A DNA stretch of 64,000 nt from Flavivirga jejuensis (GCF_030540765.1 NZ_JAUOEL010000005.1:310001-374000), one strand, 5' to 3'. Shown: positions 25,052 to 33,416, numbered from the stretch's first letter. Notes: a model not told the origin generated them from the letters alone. Numbers and translations are program-made.

Positions 25052-26463
25052 ATCTTTTTCTGATTTATAATTAGTAATGCGTGATTTTTTTTTGTACTTG
25101 TAAATGGTATGCCTTGTCTGTGAACGACGACCTCAATGTCATAGCCATTAAGTTGTCCACCTGTTTTTTGTTGTGCAAATTTTGATGGTTGAATAATGTG
25201 TAATAGACTTTGAGAACTACCTTCATTAAAGCTAGCACTATCGCCCATAGATTGACCTTCACTCCCCATCCATTTTAATTCTTTTCCAACAAGATCAGCG
25301 GCATACTCATTGGTTTCCACATCAGAATTAGCATGAAAAAATTTAGTACCTAAATTCCCTGCTAAGGCTTTAAAACGATACATGCCCTTTTCGCCGCCAC
25401 CCGCATGCAGGGTATAATTGGGCAGATTTTGCGTCAGGTACACCGTGCAAGCGCGATAACTTCGCGCCGTTGATTGATGGTCAATGTCATGGTCATGGAG
25501 AAAATAATGTGCTTCATCAACCCATAAAAAAGTCGGTCGACTTTTGTCTTTGATTTGCCGTCTTTGCATGGCACGTTGCCAAATATATTTAAACAAAATC
25601 TGACCATCTCTACCTGTGTTTTCAAAAATCAAATAGGGTAGATTAACGATGATAATTTTGCCCTTAATTGTGTCTTCTGGAGTCACGGTGGTTTTTGTAT
25701 TGAACAAAGAATAAAGCGGGTCACGCATAAATCGATCCCCAAAGCCAAAAAACATTTGTTCAACAATACTTCTGGTCTTCTCAGAGAGGTACAACCAATT
25801 GCCGTAAAAGAAGTCTTCAATGATGTGTAAACGTCTCGCAAGACTGTCTGTTTTTTCTGTTTTAGGGTGTTTGTTGAGATGACGGGCGGCATGTTCCATC
25901 ATCAAAAAGCAATATGAATCCTTACGCCATTTTTCGCTTGCTAATTCATTCTTACTTTTAGGAGCAGTTTGAATGATCTTATAAATATCTTTAAACCGAA
26001 TATTATCACTTGTTAAGAGACATAAGTCTACCGCATTAACAAGCAATTGTTGGAGCGAAGCATCCCAAAAAGCTTTATCGGATTCCTGACCATCATTTGC
26101 ACCTGCCTTAATAACCGTTTTAAGTGTGTCGGCGATATTGTGCGTAATGCCAGTGCCTTTATCAGGGCGACTACTCTCATAATCAAGGAAGTTAAAATAC
26201 TGGTCAGAGCCATGTCCAATAATAACAAGGTCATCTTCACGACCATGTTTTTTGCAATAGGATTTCCAAAGGTCTAACTCATCTTCTTTGGCAGTCAGTA
26301 CCAATCCACCAAAGCCTAATTCTAAATATTTTTTTGCTAGGAGCGCCCCCGAGCCAGAAGTTTTACCACTACCTAATCCACCCATAATGAGAACACCTTC
26401 ACAGGCGTCACGTACTGTAAAGGGATAACCGACTTGCCAATCGATAAGAGGAATGTCTAACAC
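25048..26463 (-). CDS. Type IV coupling protein-like ATPase (VirD4/TraG family)
   Basis: Coupling proteins hand the relaxase-DNA complex to a mating channel. This 471-residue protein has Walker A GGLGSGKT at 28-35, preceded by the typical LDIPLIDWQ strand, and Walker B FLWVDEAHYF near 305, with the arginine-containing RSYRACTVYLTQN block after it. The two N-terminal membrane helices of VirD4 are missing, so it is a soluble or split form. It starts with GTG at 26463. It is coupled by a 4-bp overlap to a membrane protein gene. Together with the MobF relaxase it forms the DNA-processing set of the element. Confidence 0.83.
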   Translation of the reverse strand: MLDIPLIDWQVGYPFTVRDACEGVLIMGGLGSGKTSGSGALLAKKYLELGFGGLVLTAKEDELDLWKSYCKKHGREDDLVIIGHGSDQYFNFLDYESSRPDKGTGITHNIADTLKTVIKAGANDGQESDKAFWDASLQQLLVNAVDLCLLTSDNIRFKDIYKIIQTAPKSKNELASEKWRKDSYCFLMMEHAARHLNKHPKTEKTDSLARRLHIIEDFFYGNWLYLSEKTRSIVEQMFFGFGDRFMRDPLYSLFNTKTTVTPEDTIKGKIIIVNLPYLIFENTGRDGQILFKYIWQRAMQRRQIKDKSRPTFLWVDEAHYFLHDHDIDHQSTARSYRACTVYLTQNLPNYTLHAGGGEKGMYRFKALAGNLGTKFFHANSDVETNEYAADLVGKELKWMGSEGQSMGDSASFNEGSSQSLLHIIQPSKFAQQKTGGQLNGYDIEVVVHRQGIPFTSTKKNHALLIINQKKI

Positions 26464-26721
26464 AGTTGTTAAGCTTAAACATTCTTAGAGAGGGAATTAG
26501 CCAAATATAAAGTAATTTTTGAATATAGGAAAATACTTATTTTTTGAAATATGTTTTTGATTAGGGTTGACTTTTCAAAAAAACCTAAAGCACTGCTTAG
26601 GGGAGATGTCTGATGAAAAAATGCACTGAAAAGTTGGTCTATATATGCACTGTATGGTGTCAATCTTAATCCTTAGTTTATTGATAAATTAGTATACTTA
26701 ATAAATAGAGAAATATTTTAC

Positions 26722-27468
26722 TTACAACCCTAACTTTTTAATTATTAAGGTCATAATAAAACTTGAAGCACAACCTATAACAAAACCCATTACATAGTCT
26801 TTGTACTTATCTTTGTTTAATTGTTTACTTATTATTTCTAATTTTTCTTCAGAAAAACTACTTAGCTCTTCATAATCTGAAACTCTTTTTTTTAGCTCTA
26901 TTTCTGCAAGTTTTAATCTCTTTATTTCTTCATTTTTATTTTCAGCTTCTTTTTTTAAAGACTTTAGAATATTTTGGATTTGACCTGATTGATCTTCTAT
27001 ATTTGATATTAAACGATCTAATTCAGAATTCGTATTTTCAGTTACATTAATTTTTAGCTTCTCTTCTTCCTCTTTATTCGTAAATTTTGTTTTAGCTTTT
27101 GATGATATTAATCCAGACACTCTTAGCAAGAAATAACTAATTAAAACAAATAACAATAACTTTGAAATAATAAATATAATCCCAAGTATAGTAAGCAATA
27201 AATCATCATCCCAACTAATTACGAAGAATTCTTCCAGAAGTTCGGTAAGTATCAAAAGCCCTACAATGTCGCCTATAGAGAATGCCGAAATTAAATACCA
27301 AAACATTTTTCTATGCGAAAAATACTTATAGGTAATTAAACCTCCACAAATAGGAAGCACGACAAATAACATTATTAAATAAATACTAGTGCTCTTCCAT
27401 GATATAAGAAGACCCGTTATAGTGCCTAAGATTATATAGATAATAGTGGTTAATTTTTTGTTTTTCAT
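26722..27468 (-). CDS. Membrane protein with coiled-coil domain
   Basis: The 248-residue protein has four hydrophobic segments in its first 125 residues, then a long heptad-rich coiled coil (about 140-222, many E/K/L, for example IQNILKSLKKEAENKNEEIK) and a final hydrophobic segment (about 227-243). I recognise no known family. The AT-rich codon use resembles flavobacterial genes rather than the flanking mobilization genes, so it may be an insertion of cargo. The 258 bp before it (26464-26721) hold ATGCACTG repeats and no gene. Confidence 0.55.
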   Translation of the reverse strand: MKNKKLTTIIYIILGTITGLLISWKSTSIYLIMLFVVLPICGGLITYKYFSHRKMFWYLISAFSIGDIVGLLILTELLEEFFVISWDDDLLLTILGIIFIISKLLLFVLISYFLLRVSGLISSKAKTKFTNKEEEEKLKINVTENTNSELDRLISNIEDQSGQIQNILKSLKKEAENKNEEIKRLKLAEIELKKRVSDYEELSSFSEEKLEIISKQLNKDKYKDYVMGFVIGCASSFIMTLIIKKLGL

Positions 27469-27668
27469 ATGATTTACAAATAGAAATACCTCATAAATAT
27501 AATATTTATATAGATTTTCTCACTTCTATGGAGGTGGAAATATATTATTTAAAGATGGTCAGGCTCTTATAAACGTTTACCATTAGGTAAAAGCGCACAG
27601 ACCATAGTCCATAGCACGAACCAAAAGCCCCAACATCTATCGAACAAACCCTATGCAATGTTTTTGGG

Positions 27669-28400
27669 TTAGAACAATGTCAATTGATTTCCTTTAGTCG
27701 ATGGTTTGTTTTCGGGTTTTTTAGAGAAAGAAGGTTTTGACCAGATTAAAGATTGTTCTTTTTCTATTGAGACAATCCCTAATCCATTCATATTGATGTG
27801 CCAGCCTCCAAACCATTCCATAGATAACGTATTCATCCATGCAACCTCACCTCTCAACCCATTAAGAAAGAAATTAAGAACGGACATTTTTGCACAGGTG
27901 GAACTAATATCCGCTCCATAGAAAAAATTATCAGGGCTATGCTTTGCAAATTTTAAAAGAAAGCGACCAGACCCACAAGCAGGATCAAGAACACGTTTAC
28001 CTTTTTGGTTTGATGCATTATTTAATTGGCTCATTAATTCGCAAATATGTTCAGGTGTAAAATATTGTCCATTTTGACCGCGTGTAATATGCTCGGTAAA
28101 ATATTCTCCTAATAGATCTGAATAAGGATTATCATAAATCTTCATTTGTAGGAAGCCTAAAAGCTTTGGAAAAGTATTGATGCTCTCTTTGTCATACCCT
28201 TTTATAGTTTCTAAATAGTGTTTCTCATTGTCTTCATCTTTTACTCGAAGCTGTGATTGAATATTAGCTTGATGATAAGCACAAATTGACATCGTGAGAA
28301 AATCATCGAAAATACGATTGCGTTCATATTGACGGCTTAAAATCTCTATATTATTGGTAAAATCTTTATAATGATCTTTTTGTTGAACAGTATCGGCTAT
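27669..28400 (-). CDS. N6-DNA methylase-like protein (probable ATA or lost start codon)
   Basis: Motif I DPACGSGRFLLKF (S-adenosylmethionine binding) follows GQYFTPEHICELM, the standard start of the N6-adenine methylase domain of type I enzymes. However, no (N/D)PP(Y/F) catalytic motif IV follows, so activity is doubtful. Protein-like sequence continues in frame 36 codons upstream of the first ATG (28292) to 28400, where AAAAGGAG sits 6-7 bases before an ATA codon. The gene probably starts there with ATA or with an ATG mutated to ATA. No specificity or restriction subunit is nearby. It follows a terminator. Confidence 0.7.
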   Translation of the reverse strand: MADTVQQKDHYKDFTNNIEILSRQYERNRIFDDFLTMSICAYHQANIQSQLRVKDEDNEKHYLETIKGYDKESINTFPKLLGFLQMKIYDNPYSDLLGEYFTEHITRGQNGQYFTPEHICELMSQLNNASNQKGKRVLDPACGSGRFLLKFAKHSPDNFFYGADISSTCAKMSVLNFFLNGLRGEVAWMNTLSMEWFGGWHINMNGLGIVSIEKEQSLIWSKPSFSKKPENKPSTKGNQLTLF

Positions 28401-28423
28401 TTCTATTCTCCTTTTGAATAAAA

Positions 28424-28449
28424 GAAAAAAGGGAGCCGAAGCTCCCTTT
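28424..28449 (-). terminator. Intrinsic terminator with UUCG tetraloop
   Basis: On the reverse strand AAAGGGAGC-TTCG-GCTCCCTTTTTTC forms a perfect GC-rich stem closed by the stable C(UUCG)G tetraloop and followed by a U-run. It ends transcription of the gene at 28453-28839 upstream of the methylase-like gene. Confidence 0.9.
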
Positions 28450-28452
28450 AGG

Positions 28453-28839
28453 TTATGGTTTAGGTGTTACAGCAGTTACAGATTTCTTGGGCTGAACAGC
28501 TTCACGAGGCTTATTCTCAAAAATCACTAAATCGCCAAGATTGACCTCAAAGCAATGTTCGGTATCTTCCTTGATAATTTTACCAAATTGAACACAAGCA
28601 TCTTGACCGTAGATTTTAGTCTTTAGAAAAAGCTGAAAACGTGGCTCACCATCTTTAGCATTTGGGTTTTCCCAAAGTTGTAATTTTTCAGGGCTTAAAC
28701 TCATATACCCCTTTTCAGGATTATTCCAAATGGCAGAAAACCGCATATTGATAGAATTGCCGAATTGGTCACTCTTGACAAAAAGAGAATGCGTTGGTTT
28801 ATTACCTTTTTTTGGTGTTTTATTTTTTTGTTGTGTCAT
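28453..28839 (-). CDS. Hypothetical protein of the mobilization region
   Basis: From the ATG at 28839, preceded by a strong AAAAAGGAG Shine-Dalgarno site, the product is 128 residues. It has a basic N-terminus (QQKNKTPKKGNKP), a compact beta-rich middle (FSAIWNNPEKGYMSLSPEKL near 35-54, later KTKIYGQDACVQFGKI) and a Pro/Lys tail. It could be a single-strand-binding or accessory protein, but I recognise no family. The frame extends upstream to 29082 without a good start. It is divergent from mobF across the putative oriT. Confidence 0.65.
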   Translation of the reverse strand: MTQQKNKTPKKGNKPTHSLFVKSDQFGNSINMRFSAIWNNPEKGYMSLSPEKLQLWENPNAKDGEPRFQLFLKTKIYGQDACVQFGKIIKEDTEHCFEVNLGDLVIFENKPREAVQPKKSVTAVTPKP

Positions 28840-28888
28840 GTCAAATCTCCTTTTTGTTTGACGGTTTAAGTTGATGCCAGAGCGATCA

Positions 28889-28971
28889 GGCACAAGGAAG
28901 CATCTCTTTTTTCTCGGAACCACACGGTTTTTGGTGCGGGCAAGTGGAGAGAAAAAAGGAGCGTTTGTGCC
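28889..28971. other. Candidate oriT: long inverted repeat upstream of mobF
   Basis: GGCACAA at 28889 pairs with TTGTGCC at 28965, and inside them CTCTTTTTTCTC (28903) pairs with GAGAGAAAAAAGGAG (28947) with small asymmetries. The loop contains ACCACACGGTTTTTGGTGCGGG. Long imperfect inverted repeats directly upstream of the relaxase gene are typical of transfer origins, and the relaxase nick site would lie beside or within it. It is also the 5' leader of the divergent gene at 28839. The remaining bases to 29173 hold one TATGCACA box and no gene. Confidence 0.4.
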
Positions 28972-29023
28972 ATAAGGGAATGGCAGACTTAATCCGTCAT
29001 AACTCAAAGAAAGGAAGCGGGAA

Positions 29024-29037
29024 TATGCACACAAAAC
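29024..29037 (+). promoter_or_regulatory. TATGCACA box 1 (upstream of mobF)
   Basis: TATGCACACAAAAC matches three other intergenic copies in this element at 37333, 38157 and 38218 (the last inverted). It lies 137 bp upstream of the mobF start. A common regulator is suggested. Confidence 0.4.
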
Positions 29038-29173
29038 ATCACACAAAATAAATGTGTGAAAATTATTACTTAGATTTGTCAAACCTTGCTCTCTAACAAA
29101 AATTTATGTGAATACCCAAACTGCTCTTCAGTGGGGTTAAATGAAGTTTTGAATTTTTCACAGCAGAGAATTT

Positions 29174-31897
29174 ATGATACGTATGTTTCAAAGCCAGACG
29201 GTAAGTCAGGCAAAGAACTATTTCCGTGATGCTTTGTCTAAAGCAGATTATTATATCGAAGACCAAGAGATGAACGGGGTTTTCAACGGCAAGATTGCTA
29301 AGCGATTAGGGTTGGAGAGCAAGGTTGCAGATACTGAAACTTTCGATAAACTATGCGATAATATTAATCCGAAAGACGGTGGTTCTTTAACACCCCGTAC
29401 CGTTGAAAACAGACGGGTCGGGTATGATATTAGTTTCCATTGTCCAAAATCAGTATCTATCCTTCATGCGTTAGGTGGTGACGAACGAGTGCTCAAAGCC
29501 TTTGAAGAAAGCGTTCATGAAACAATGATCGAAATGGAAGCTGATATGCAAACCCGTGTCCGTGTGCAAAAGCAATATGATGACCGTGATGCTCCAGAAC
29601 TCATCTGGGCAAGTTTCATCCACCAAACGGCGCGCCCTGTCGATGGTCATCCGCCAGATCCACATCTCCATTGTCACTGCTTCACGTTTAATGTGACCTA
29701 TGACGAGGTAGAAGATAAATTCAAAGCAGGTCAGTTTCATAATATCAAACGGGATATGCCATATTATCAAGCTCGAAAAGATAAACGCCTCGCCGATAAA
29801 CTATCCCATTTGGGGTATGAGATAAGAAAAACCAAAAACGCTTTTGAGGTCGCAGTCATTCCGCAAGAGGCAATTGATTTTTTCTCTAAACGGACAAACC
29901 ATATCGGACAAGTCGCTAAAGAAAAAGGTATTACTAACCCTAAAGAACTTGATAAGCTTGGAGCAAAAACACGGGCGAAGAAACAGAAAAACAGAACAAT
30001 GCCAGAATTGCGTGAGACATGGCATGATAGTTTGATTGAGGTTGGCATTAATGGAAAAACTCCAGAAGAAGTAAAGACAACTGATAAAACACATACGGCA
30101 ACCCAATCCATTGATTTTGCCATAGACAATGTATTCACTCGAAAATCTGTGATGCGAGATCGTCAAATATTAGCCGAAGGCTATAAACACGCTGTTGATA
30201 ATAACAATATTACCCTCGATCAAATTGATAGCGCATTAGAGAACAACGACGAAGTTTTTAAAATTCAAGTGGGTAGTCAACGCCTCTGCACAACCAAGCT
30301 CGTCCATGCAGAAGAAAGGCGGATGATAGAGTTTGCCCGTGACGGAGTTGGCAAGCTTCGACCTCTAAAACACGACTTTGACGTTACAAAATTTAAACAC
30401 CTCAATGAAGAACAGCGTTTGGTGATGAGCCATGTGATGACCTCACAAGATCGTGTGACGATGATACGAGGCGGTGCAGGAACAGGAAAAACAACACTTT
30501 TAAAAACACTTGTTCCAGAGATAGAAAAAGCAGGCAAACAAGCCTTTCTTTTTGCACCCACAGCCGAAGCTTCCCGTGACGTTCTTCGAGGCGAAGGTTT
30601 TAAAAATGCAGATACTATCGCAAGGTTATTAATTGATAAAAAACTGCAAGATCAACTTTATGGACAAGCCCTTATTATTGATGAGGCTGGTATGTTGGGA
30701 ACACAAGATATGGCTCGTGTTCAAGAAATAGCTAATAAACAAAATGCTCGAATAATTGTATTAGGAGACCCAAGACAACATCCTGCTATTTTGCGAGGGG
30801 ATGCGATGCGCTTACTTCGTGATGTTGGCAAAATTCCTCAAGTCTCGATGGAAACAATTTATCGGCAAAAAAACGAGGATTATAAAACTGCGGTTAAAGA
30901 AATCAATCAGGGAAATATCAAAACAGGTTTTTCGATCTTGAATAAAATGGGGTCAATTCAAGAAATTAATCCCACCGAAATATCTAAAAAACTTGTCGAG
31001 GATTATTTGACCACACGACAAGAAAAAAAGTCTGCTATCGTGGTAACGCCTACCCGTGAACAAATGAAAAAAATTAATAATGATATTCGAGAGGGGCTAA
31101 GGCAGAGCAAACTTATCGGTAAACGAGAAAAGAATTTTACTGTTTACGAAAATCATCACCTCACCATTGCTCAAAAACTGGATAGTCGTTTTTATAAAAA
31201 GAGGCAGATAATCCAAGCCCGTCAAAACCTACCCTCATCAAATGGTGGTATCAAAAAAGGCTCGGCTTTAGCAGTCAAAGAAGTAAAAAACAAACATGTT
31301 ATTATCACAGACCGTCAAGGAAGAGATCATATCCTGCCCACCCATAAGGCAAAGGATTATGATCTCTATAGCGCAAAAGAAACTCATTTAAGCAAGGGCG
31401 ATGAAATACGCATTGTCAATAAAAATGGCTTTGATGAACAAGGGAAACGCCTTGAGAGTAAAACAATTTTAAAAGTCACTGGGTTTACCAAAGAAGGGCA
31501 TATTAAGACGGTTAAGGAATCTGCCCATAGAAACACTGAATTTATCTTGAATAAAGATCATGGCAATTTTGAATATGCCTATGCGATAACGTCGTATAGT
31601 TCGCAAGGAAAAACGGTTGATAAAGTTATACTCTCACAGCCTGCGACCACTTTTTTAGCCTCTAATGAGAAACAATTTTATGTGTCCGCATCACGGGGGC
31701 GTGAAAATGTCTCAATCTATACCGATGATAAGGAAGAATTGCTTACCTATATTCAACGAAGTGGTGACAGGCAAGGCGCAACGGAACTAAAAAAAGTCAA
31801 TTTTGATTTTAACAAAACTGTGGAGATAGAAAAAGAACCAAACAAAATTCCAGAACCTCCTAAAACCATCGACATCGATTACGAGCCAGAAATATAA
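29174..31897 (+). CDS. mobF: MobF-family relaxase/helicase (TraI/TrwC-like)
   Basis: MobF proteins nick oriT, stay attached to the strand through tyrosine and unwind DNA for transfer. The relaxase domain has the catalytic tyrosine pair Y26-Y27 (KADYYIEDQE) and the three-histidine metal site H164, H166, H168 (PHLHCHCF). The helicase half has Walker A GGAGTGKTT near 433-441, IIDEAGML near 500 and GDPRQHP near 530, then RecD-like motifs to ITSYSSQGKT near 810 and SASRGRENV. The 907 residues cover both domains. Codon use is richer in GC than native genes. MobF is unusual in Bacteroidota and its closest relatives are probably proteobacterial. Confidence 0.92.
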   Translation: MIRMFQSQTVSQAKNYFRDALSKADYYIEDQEMNGVFNGKIAKRLGLESKVADTETFDKLCDNINPKDGGSLTPRTVENRRVGYDISFHCPKSVSILHALGGDERVLKAFEESVHETMIEMEADMQTRVRVQKQYDDRDAPELIWASFIHQTARPVDGHPPDPHLHCHCFTFNVTYDEVEDKFKAGQFHNIKRDMPYYQARKDKRLADKLSHLGYEIRKTKNAFEVAVIPQEAIDFFSKRTNHIGQVAKEKGITNPKELDKLGAKTRAKKQKNRTMPELRETWHDSLIEVGINGKTPEEVKTTDKTHTATQSIDFAIDNVFTRKSVMRDRQILAEGYKHAVDNNNITLDQIDSALENNDEVFKIQVGSQRLCTTKLVHAEERRMIEFARDGVGKLRPLKHDFDVTKFKHLNEEQRLVMSHVMTSQDRVTMIRGGAGTGKTTLLKTLVPEIEKAGKQAFLFAPTAEASRDVLRGEGFKNADTIARLLIDKKLQDQLYGQALIIDEAGMLGTQDMARVQEIANKQNARIIVLGDPRQHPAILRGDAMRLLRDVGKIPQVSMETIYRQKNEDYKTAVKEINQGNIKTGFSILNKMGSIQEINPTEISKKLVEDYLTTRQEKKSAIVVTPTREQMKKINNDIREGLRQSKLIGKREKNFTVYENHHLTIAQKLDSRFYKKRQIIQARQNLPSSNGGIKKGSALAVKEVKNKHVIITDRQGRDHILPTHKAKDYDLYSAKETHLSKGDEIRIVNKNGFDEQGKRLESKTILKVTGFTKEGHIKTVKESAHRNTEFILNKDHGNFEYAYAITSYSSQGKTVDKVILSQPATTFLASNEKQFYVSASRGRENVSIYTDDKEELLTYIQRSGDRQGATELKKVNFDFNKTVEIEKEPNKIPEPPKTIDIDYEPEI

Positions 31898-31901
31898 AAA
31901 A

Positions 31902-31956
31902 CAAGCAGGCAGGAATTGATGGAACAACACAAACAGTGCAATCAATTCCCTGCTTG
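31902..31956. other. Structured hairpin 1 downstream of mobF
   Basis: The arms pair CAAGCAG and GGAATTGAT with ATCAATTCC and CTGCTTG, giving a 16-bp stem with a three-base bulge, 4 bp after the mobF stop. The loop includes GGAACAACAC and AGTGC. The inner part (ATTGATG-AAC...AGTG-AATCAAT) is shared with the hairpin at 31981. Confidence 0.55.
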
Positions 31957-31980
31957 CGTGTCAATATAAAGGAGATATGC

Positions 31981-32026
31981 GGGTTGGTATTGATGAAACC
32001 CCAATAGTGAAATCAATAACCAACCC
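31981..32026. other. Structured hairpin 2 downstream of mobF
   Basis: The arms GGGTTGGTATTGAT and ATCAATAACCAACCC form a 14-bp stem with a one-base bulge. The inner stem and loop match those of hairpin 1, but the outer stem has a different sequence that still pairs, which is covariation and points to a conserved fold. It could be a terminator (TCTTTT follows), a protein-binding RNA or a single-strand DNA site. Short ORFs starting in both hairpins seem incidental. Confidence 0.55.
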
Positions 32027-32056
32027 TCTTTTAAGTTAATTTAAAAAGCATCAGTA

Positions 32057-32476
32057 ATGAAGAAAGATTACCAATTTAAAAGCTTGCAAATTGCCAAAAA
32101 TGGAGAAGAAAAAAAGCAAGCACAGAAAGACCCAAACGCCCTAACAGTTTTCGAAACAGGTGATACTCGCACTATCGATTTTTGTCTTTTAGATGGGACA
32201 CGACAATGTTTTCTTTATTCTCATATGTTAACGGCATGGCTCGGAAAAGACAGTAACACAAAAGAAAACAATAATCGGGTGATTAAAATTGTCTTCGCCA
32301 CGCATCTTATCACAATCAATGGCTTCTGCCTCGACGATATCTACAACCATCTCACAACACTTACCTTAATAAACCTCAAAGCTCACGACCAGAGATATTT
32401 AAACGCTATCAGTGAAAATTCTCCCTTCATCACCAACATCAAAATCATGTGGAAAAAAGAAGAGAATGATTTATAG
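32057..32476 (+). CDS. Hypothetical protein downstream of mobF
   Basis: This 139-residue protein has a basic N-terminus, a beta-rich middle (TRTIDFCLLDGTRQCFLYSH near 50-69, then WLGKDSNTKENNNRVIKIVF), and a helical segment (LDDIYNHLTTLTLINLKAHD). I do not recognise a domain. It has no Shine-Dalgarno site, and lies 160 bp after mobF behind the two hairpins. It is likely an accessory protein of the mobilization module. Confidence 0.6.
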   Translation: MKKDYQFKSLQIAKNGEEKKQAQKDPNALTVFETGDTRTIDFCLLDGTRQCFLYSHMLTAWLGKDSNTKENNNRVIKIVFATHLITINGFCLDDIYNHLTTLTLINLKAHDQRYLNAISENSPFITNIKIMWKKEENDL

Positions 32477-32613
32477 CGATTTTTTGAGATATTTTTCACT
32501 TGTTTCAATAGAAGAAGGTGTTGTTATTTTGAAATATTCTCAATAAATACATGTATTTAATGTTAATTATTCAAATATATTATGTTTTTATGTGTTTTAT
32601 TTGTCATTATGAT

Positions 32614-32637
32614 AATTATTTGGATGTCCAAATAATT
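32614..32637. promoter_or_regulatory. Perfect 11-bp palindrome
   Basis: AATTATTTGGA-TG-TCCAAATAATT lies in the 940-bp non-coding stretch between 32477 and 33416. A perfect inverted repeat of this length with a two-base centre is a likely operator. The nearest downstream gene is the 49-residue peptide at 32860. Confidence 0.45.
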
Positions 32638-32699
32638 GCTAATTAAAAATATATTTTTTAAACTTGTATCATCAATTCGTAAGCGAGTTGTAGTAATTA

Positions 32700-32740
32700 G
32701 GAAGAGGATTAAATTCTTTTGAAGCCAATTTAACTCTTCC
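32700..32740. other. Hairpin with bulged stem
   Basis: GGAAGAG-GA-TTAAATT pairs with AATTTAACTCTTCC, a 14-bp stem with a two-base bulge. It is not followed by a T-run, so it is not an obvious terminator. It lies upstream of the 49-residue peptide gene and may belong to its leader. Confidence 0.35.
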
Positions 32741-32859
32741 AAAAGAAATTTATGATTTTACCCCATAGAATGGTATTTGTAGATTAAGCTGAAATGAAAT
32801 TCTTGCGTCACTTACAAGAACAGTAAGATTTTAACAGTAATTAATTCAAATTTTATTTT

Positions 32860-33009
32860 ATGATGAGAGTAGATTTAAATTTCGTTCAAACGATTACTGG
32901 CGTCATGCTAGTTATTTTTGCAGGACTAACATTTTATATGCTATTTATTAAACGTAAAAAGTGTGAAAAATGTGGGAAACGCGAAAATAAAAAAAGTATA
33001 CGTAAGTGA
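32860..33009 (+). CDS. 49-residue membrane peptide with CxxCGK motif
   Basis: The ORF starts ATGATG at 32860 and ends at TGA 33007-33009. It encodes one hydrophobic segment (about 10-30) followed by KRKKCEKCGKRENKKS, a basic tail with a C-x-x-C-G-K zinc-ribbon-like half site. A long hairpin terminator follows only 8 bp later, which supports it as a transcription unit. The function is unknown. It could be a toxin-like or signalling peptide of the element. Confidence 0.5.
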   Translation: MMRVDLNFVQTITGVMLVIFAGLTFYMLFIKRKKCEKCGKRENKKSIRK

Positions 33010-33016
33010 TGTGAGC

Positions 33017-33078
33017 GAGCCTTCTCCATATCTCGGATTTTAGCGTACAGGCTTTGTAAAGAGATATGTTGAAGGCTC
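33017..33078 (+). terminator. Long inverted repeat / terminator after the 49-residue peptide gene
   Basis: The 18-base arms at 33017-33034 and 33061-33078 pair at 16 positions (two central mismatches) around a 26-base loop, followed by TTCTTTTG. It is positioned as the terminator of the peptide gene. Such arm length is more than a terminator needs, so an additional regulatory role is possible. Confidence 0.55.
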
Positions 33079-33220
33079 TTCTTTTGTATTTCCATGCAAA
33101 GGTACAATATTAATCTTTACTAGAAAATCAAGTAGCATATGATCAATTATCCGAAGATGTTTTAATCAATCATCAAATCTATTGAAACTCTGTCGTCTTG
33201 TTTAGTACTGTAAATACTTG

Positions 33221-33354
33221 TCAAGATTTGTGAAAAAATAGGTTTTTTTTATTCCAGAATAGCACAAACAAAGGCGTGTCATTTTTAAACACCGAATAAA
33301 TACTCACAATACCACAAAACCAATCAAAGACGATATAAACACAAAAAACTCCAT
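33221..33354 (-). pseudogene. Frameshifted small membrane protein gene
   Basis: The reverse strand from ATG 33354 encodes MEFFVFISSLIGFVVL and then stops. A 2-base shift restores SIYSVFKNDTPLF and a basic tail. This is a paralogue of the intact 54-residue gene at 35679-35843 (FISSLIALIASILSIY, then KNDTALF). The DNA around the two copies is also similar, including the ACTTATGGA start context. The remaining bases between 33079 and 33416 show nothing else. Confidence 0.55.
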
Positions 33355-33416
33355 AAGTTGAGGAACCAAATGTAAGCAAAACTTATGCAAATCATTATGT
33401 GATAATCAATTTCATC

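Noticed and set aside
27669-28400. A complete restriction-modification system around the methylase-like gene
   Set aside because: No specificity subunit, restriction subunit or motif IV was found in the neighbourhood.
29471-30561. Several long ORFs on the minus strand opposite mobF
   Set aside because: They are shadows of the mobF frame with no starts or protein-like motifs; MobF shows unbroken domain motifs on the plus strand.
31918-32043. Leader peptides in the hairpins (for example a 20-codon ORF beginning ATGCGGGTTGG)
   Set aside because: The Shine-Dalgarno spacing is too short and the frame is dictated by the inverted repeats; RNA or DNA structure explains the sequence better.
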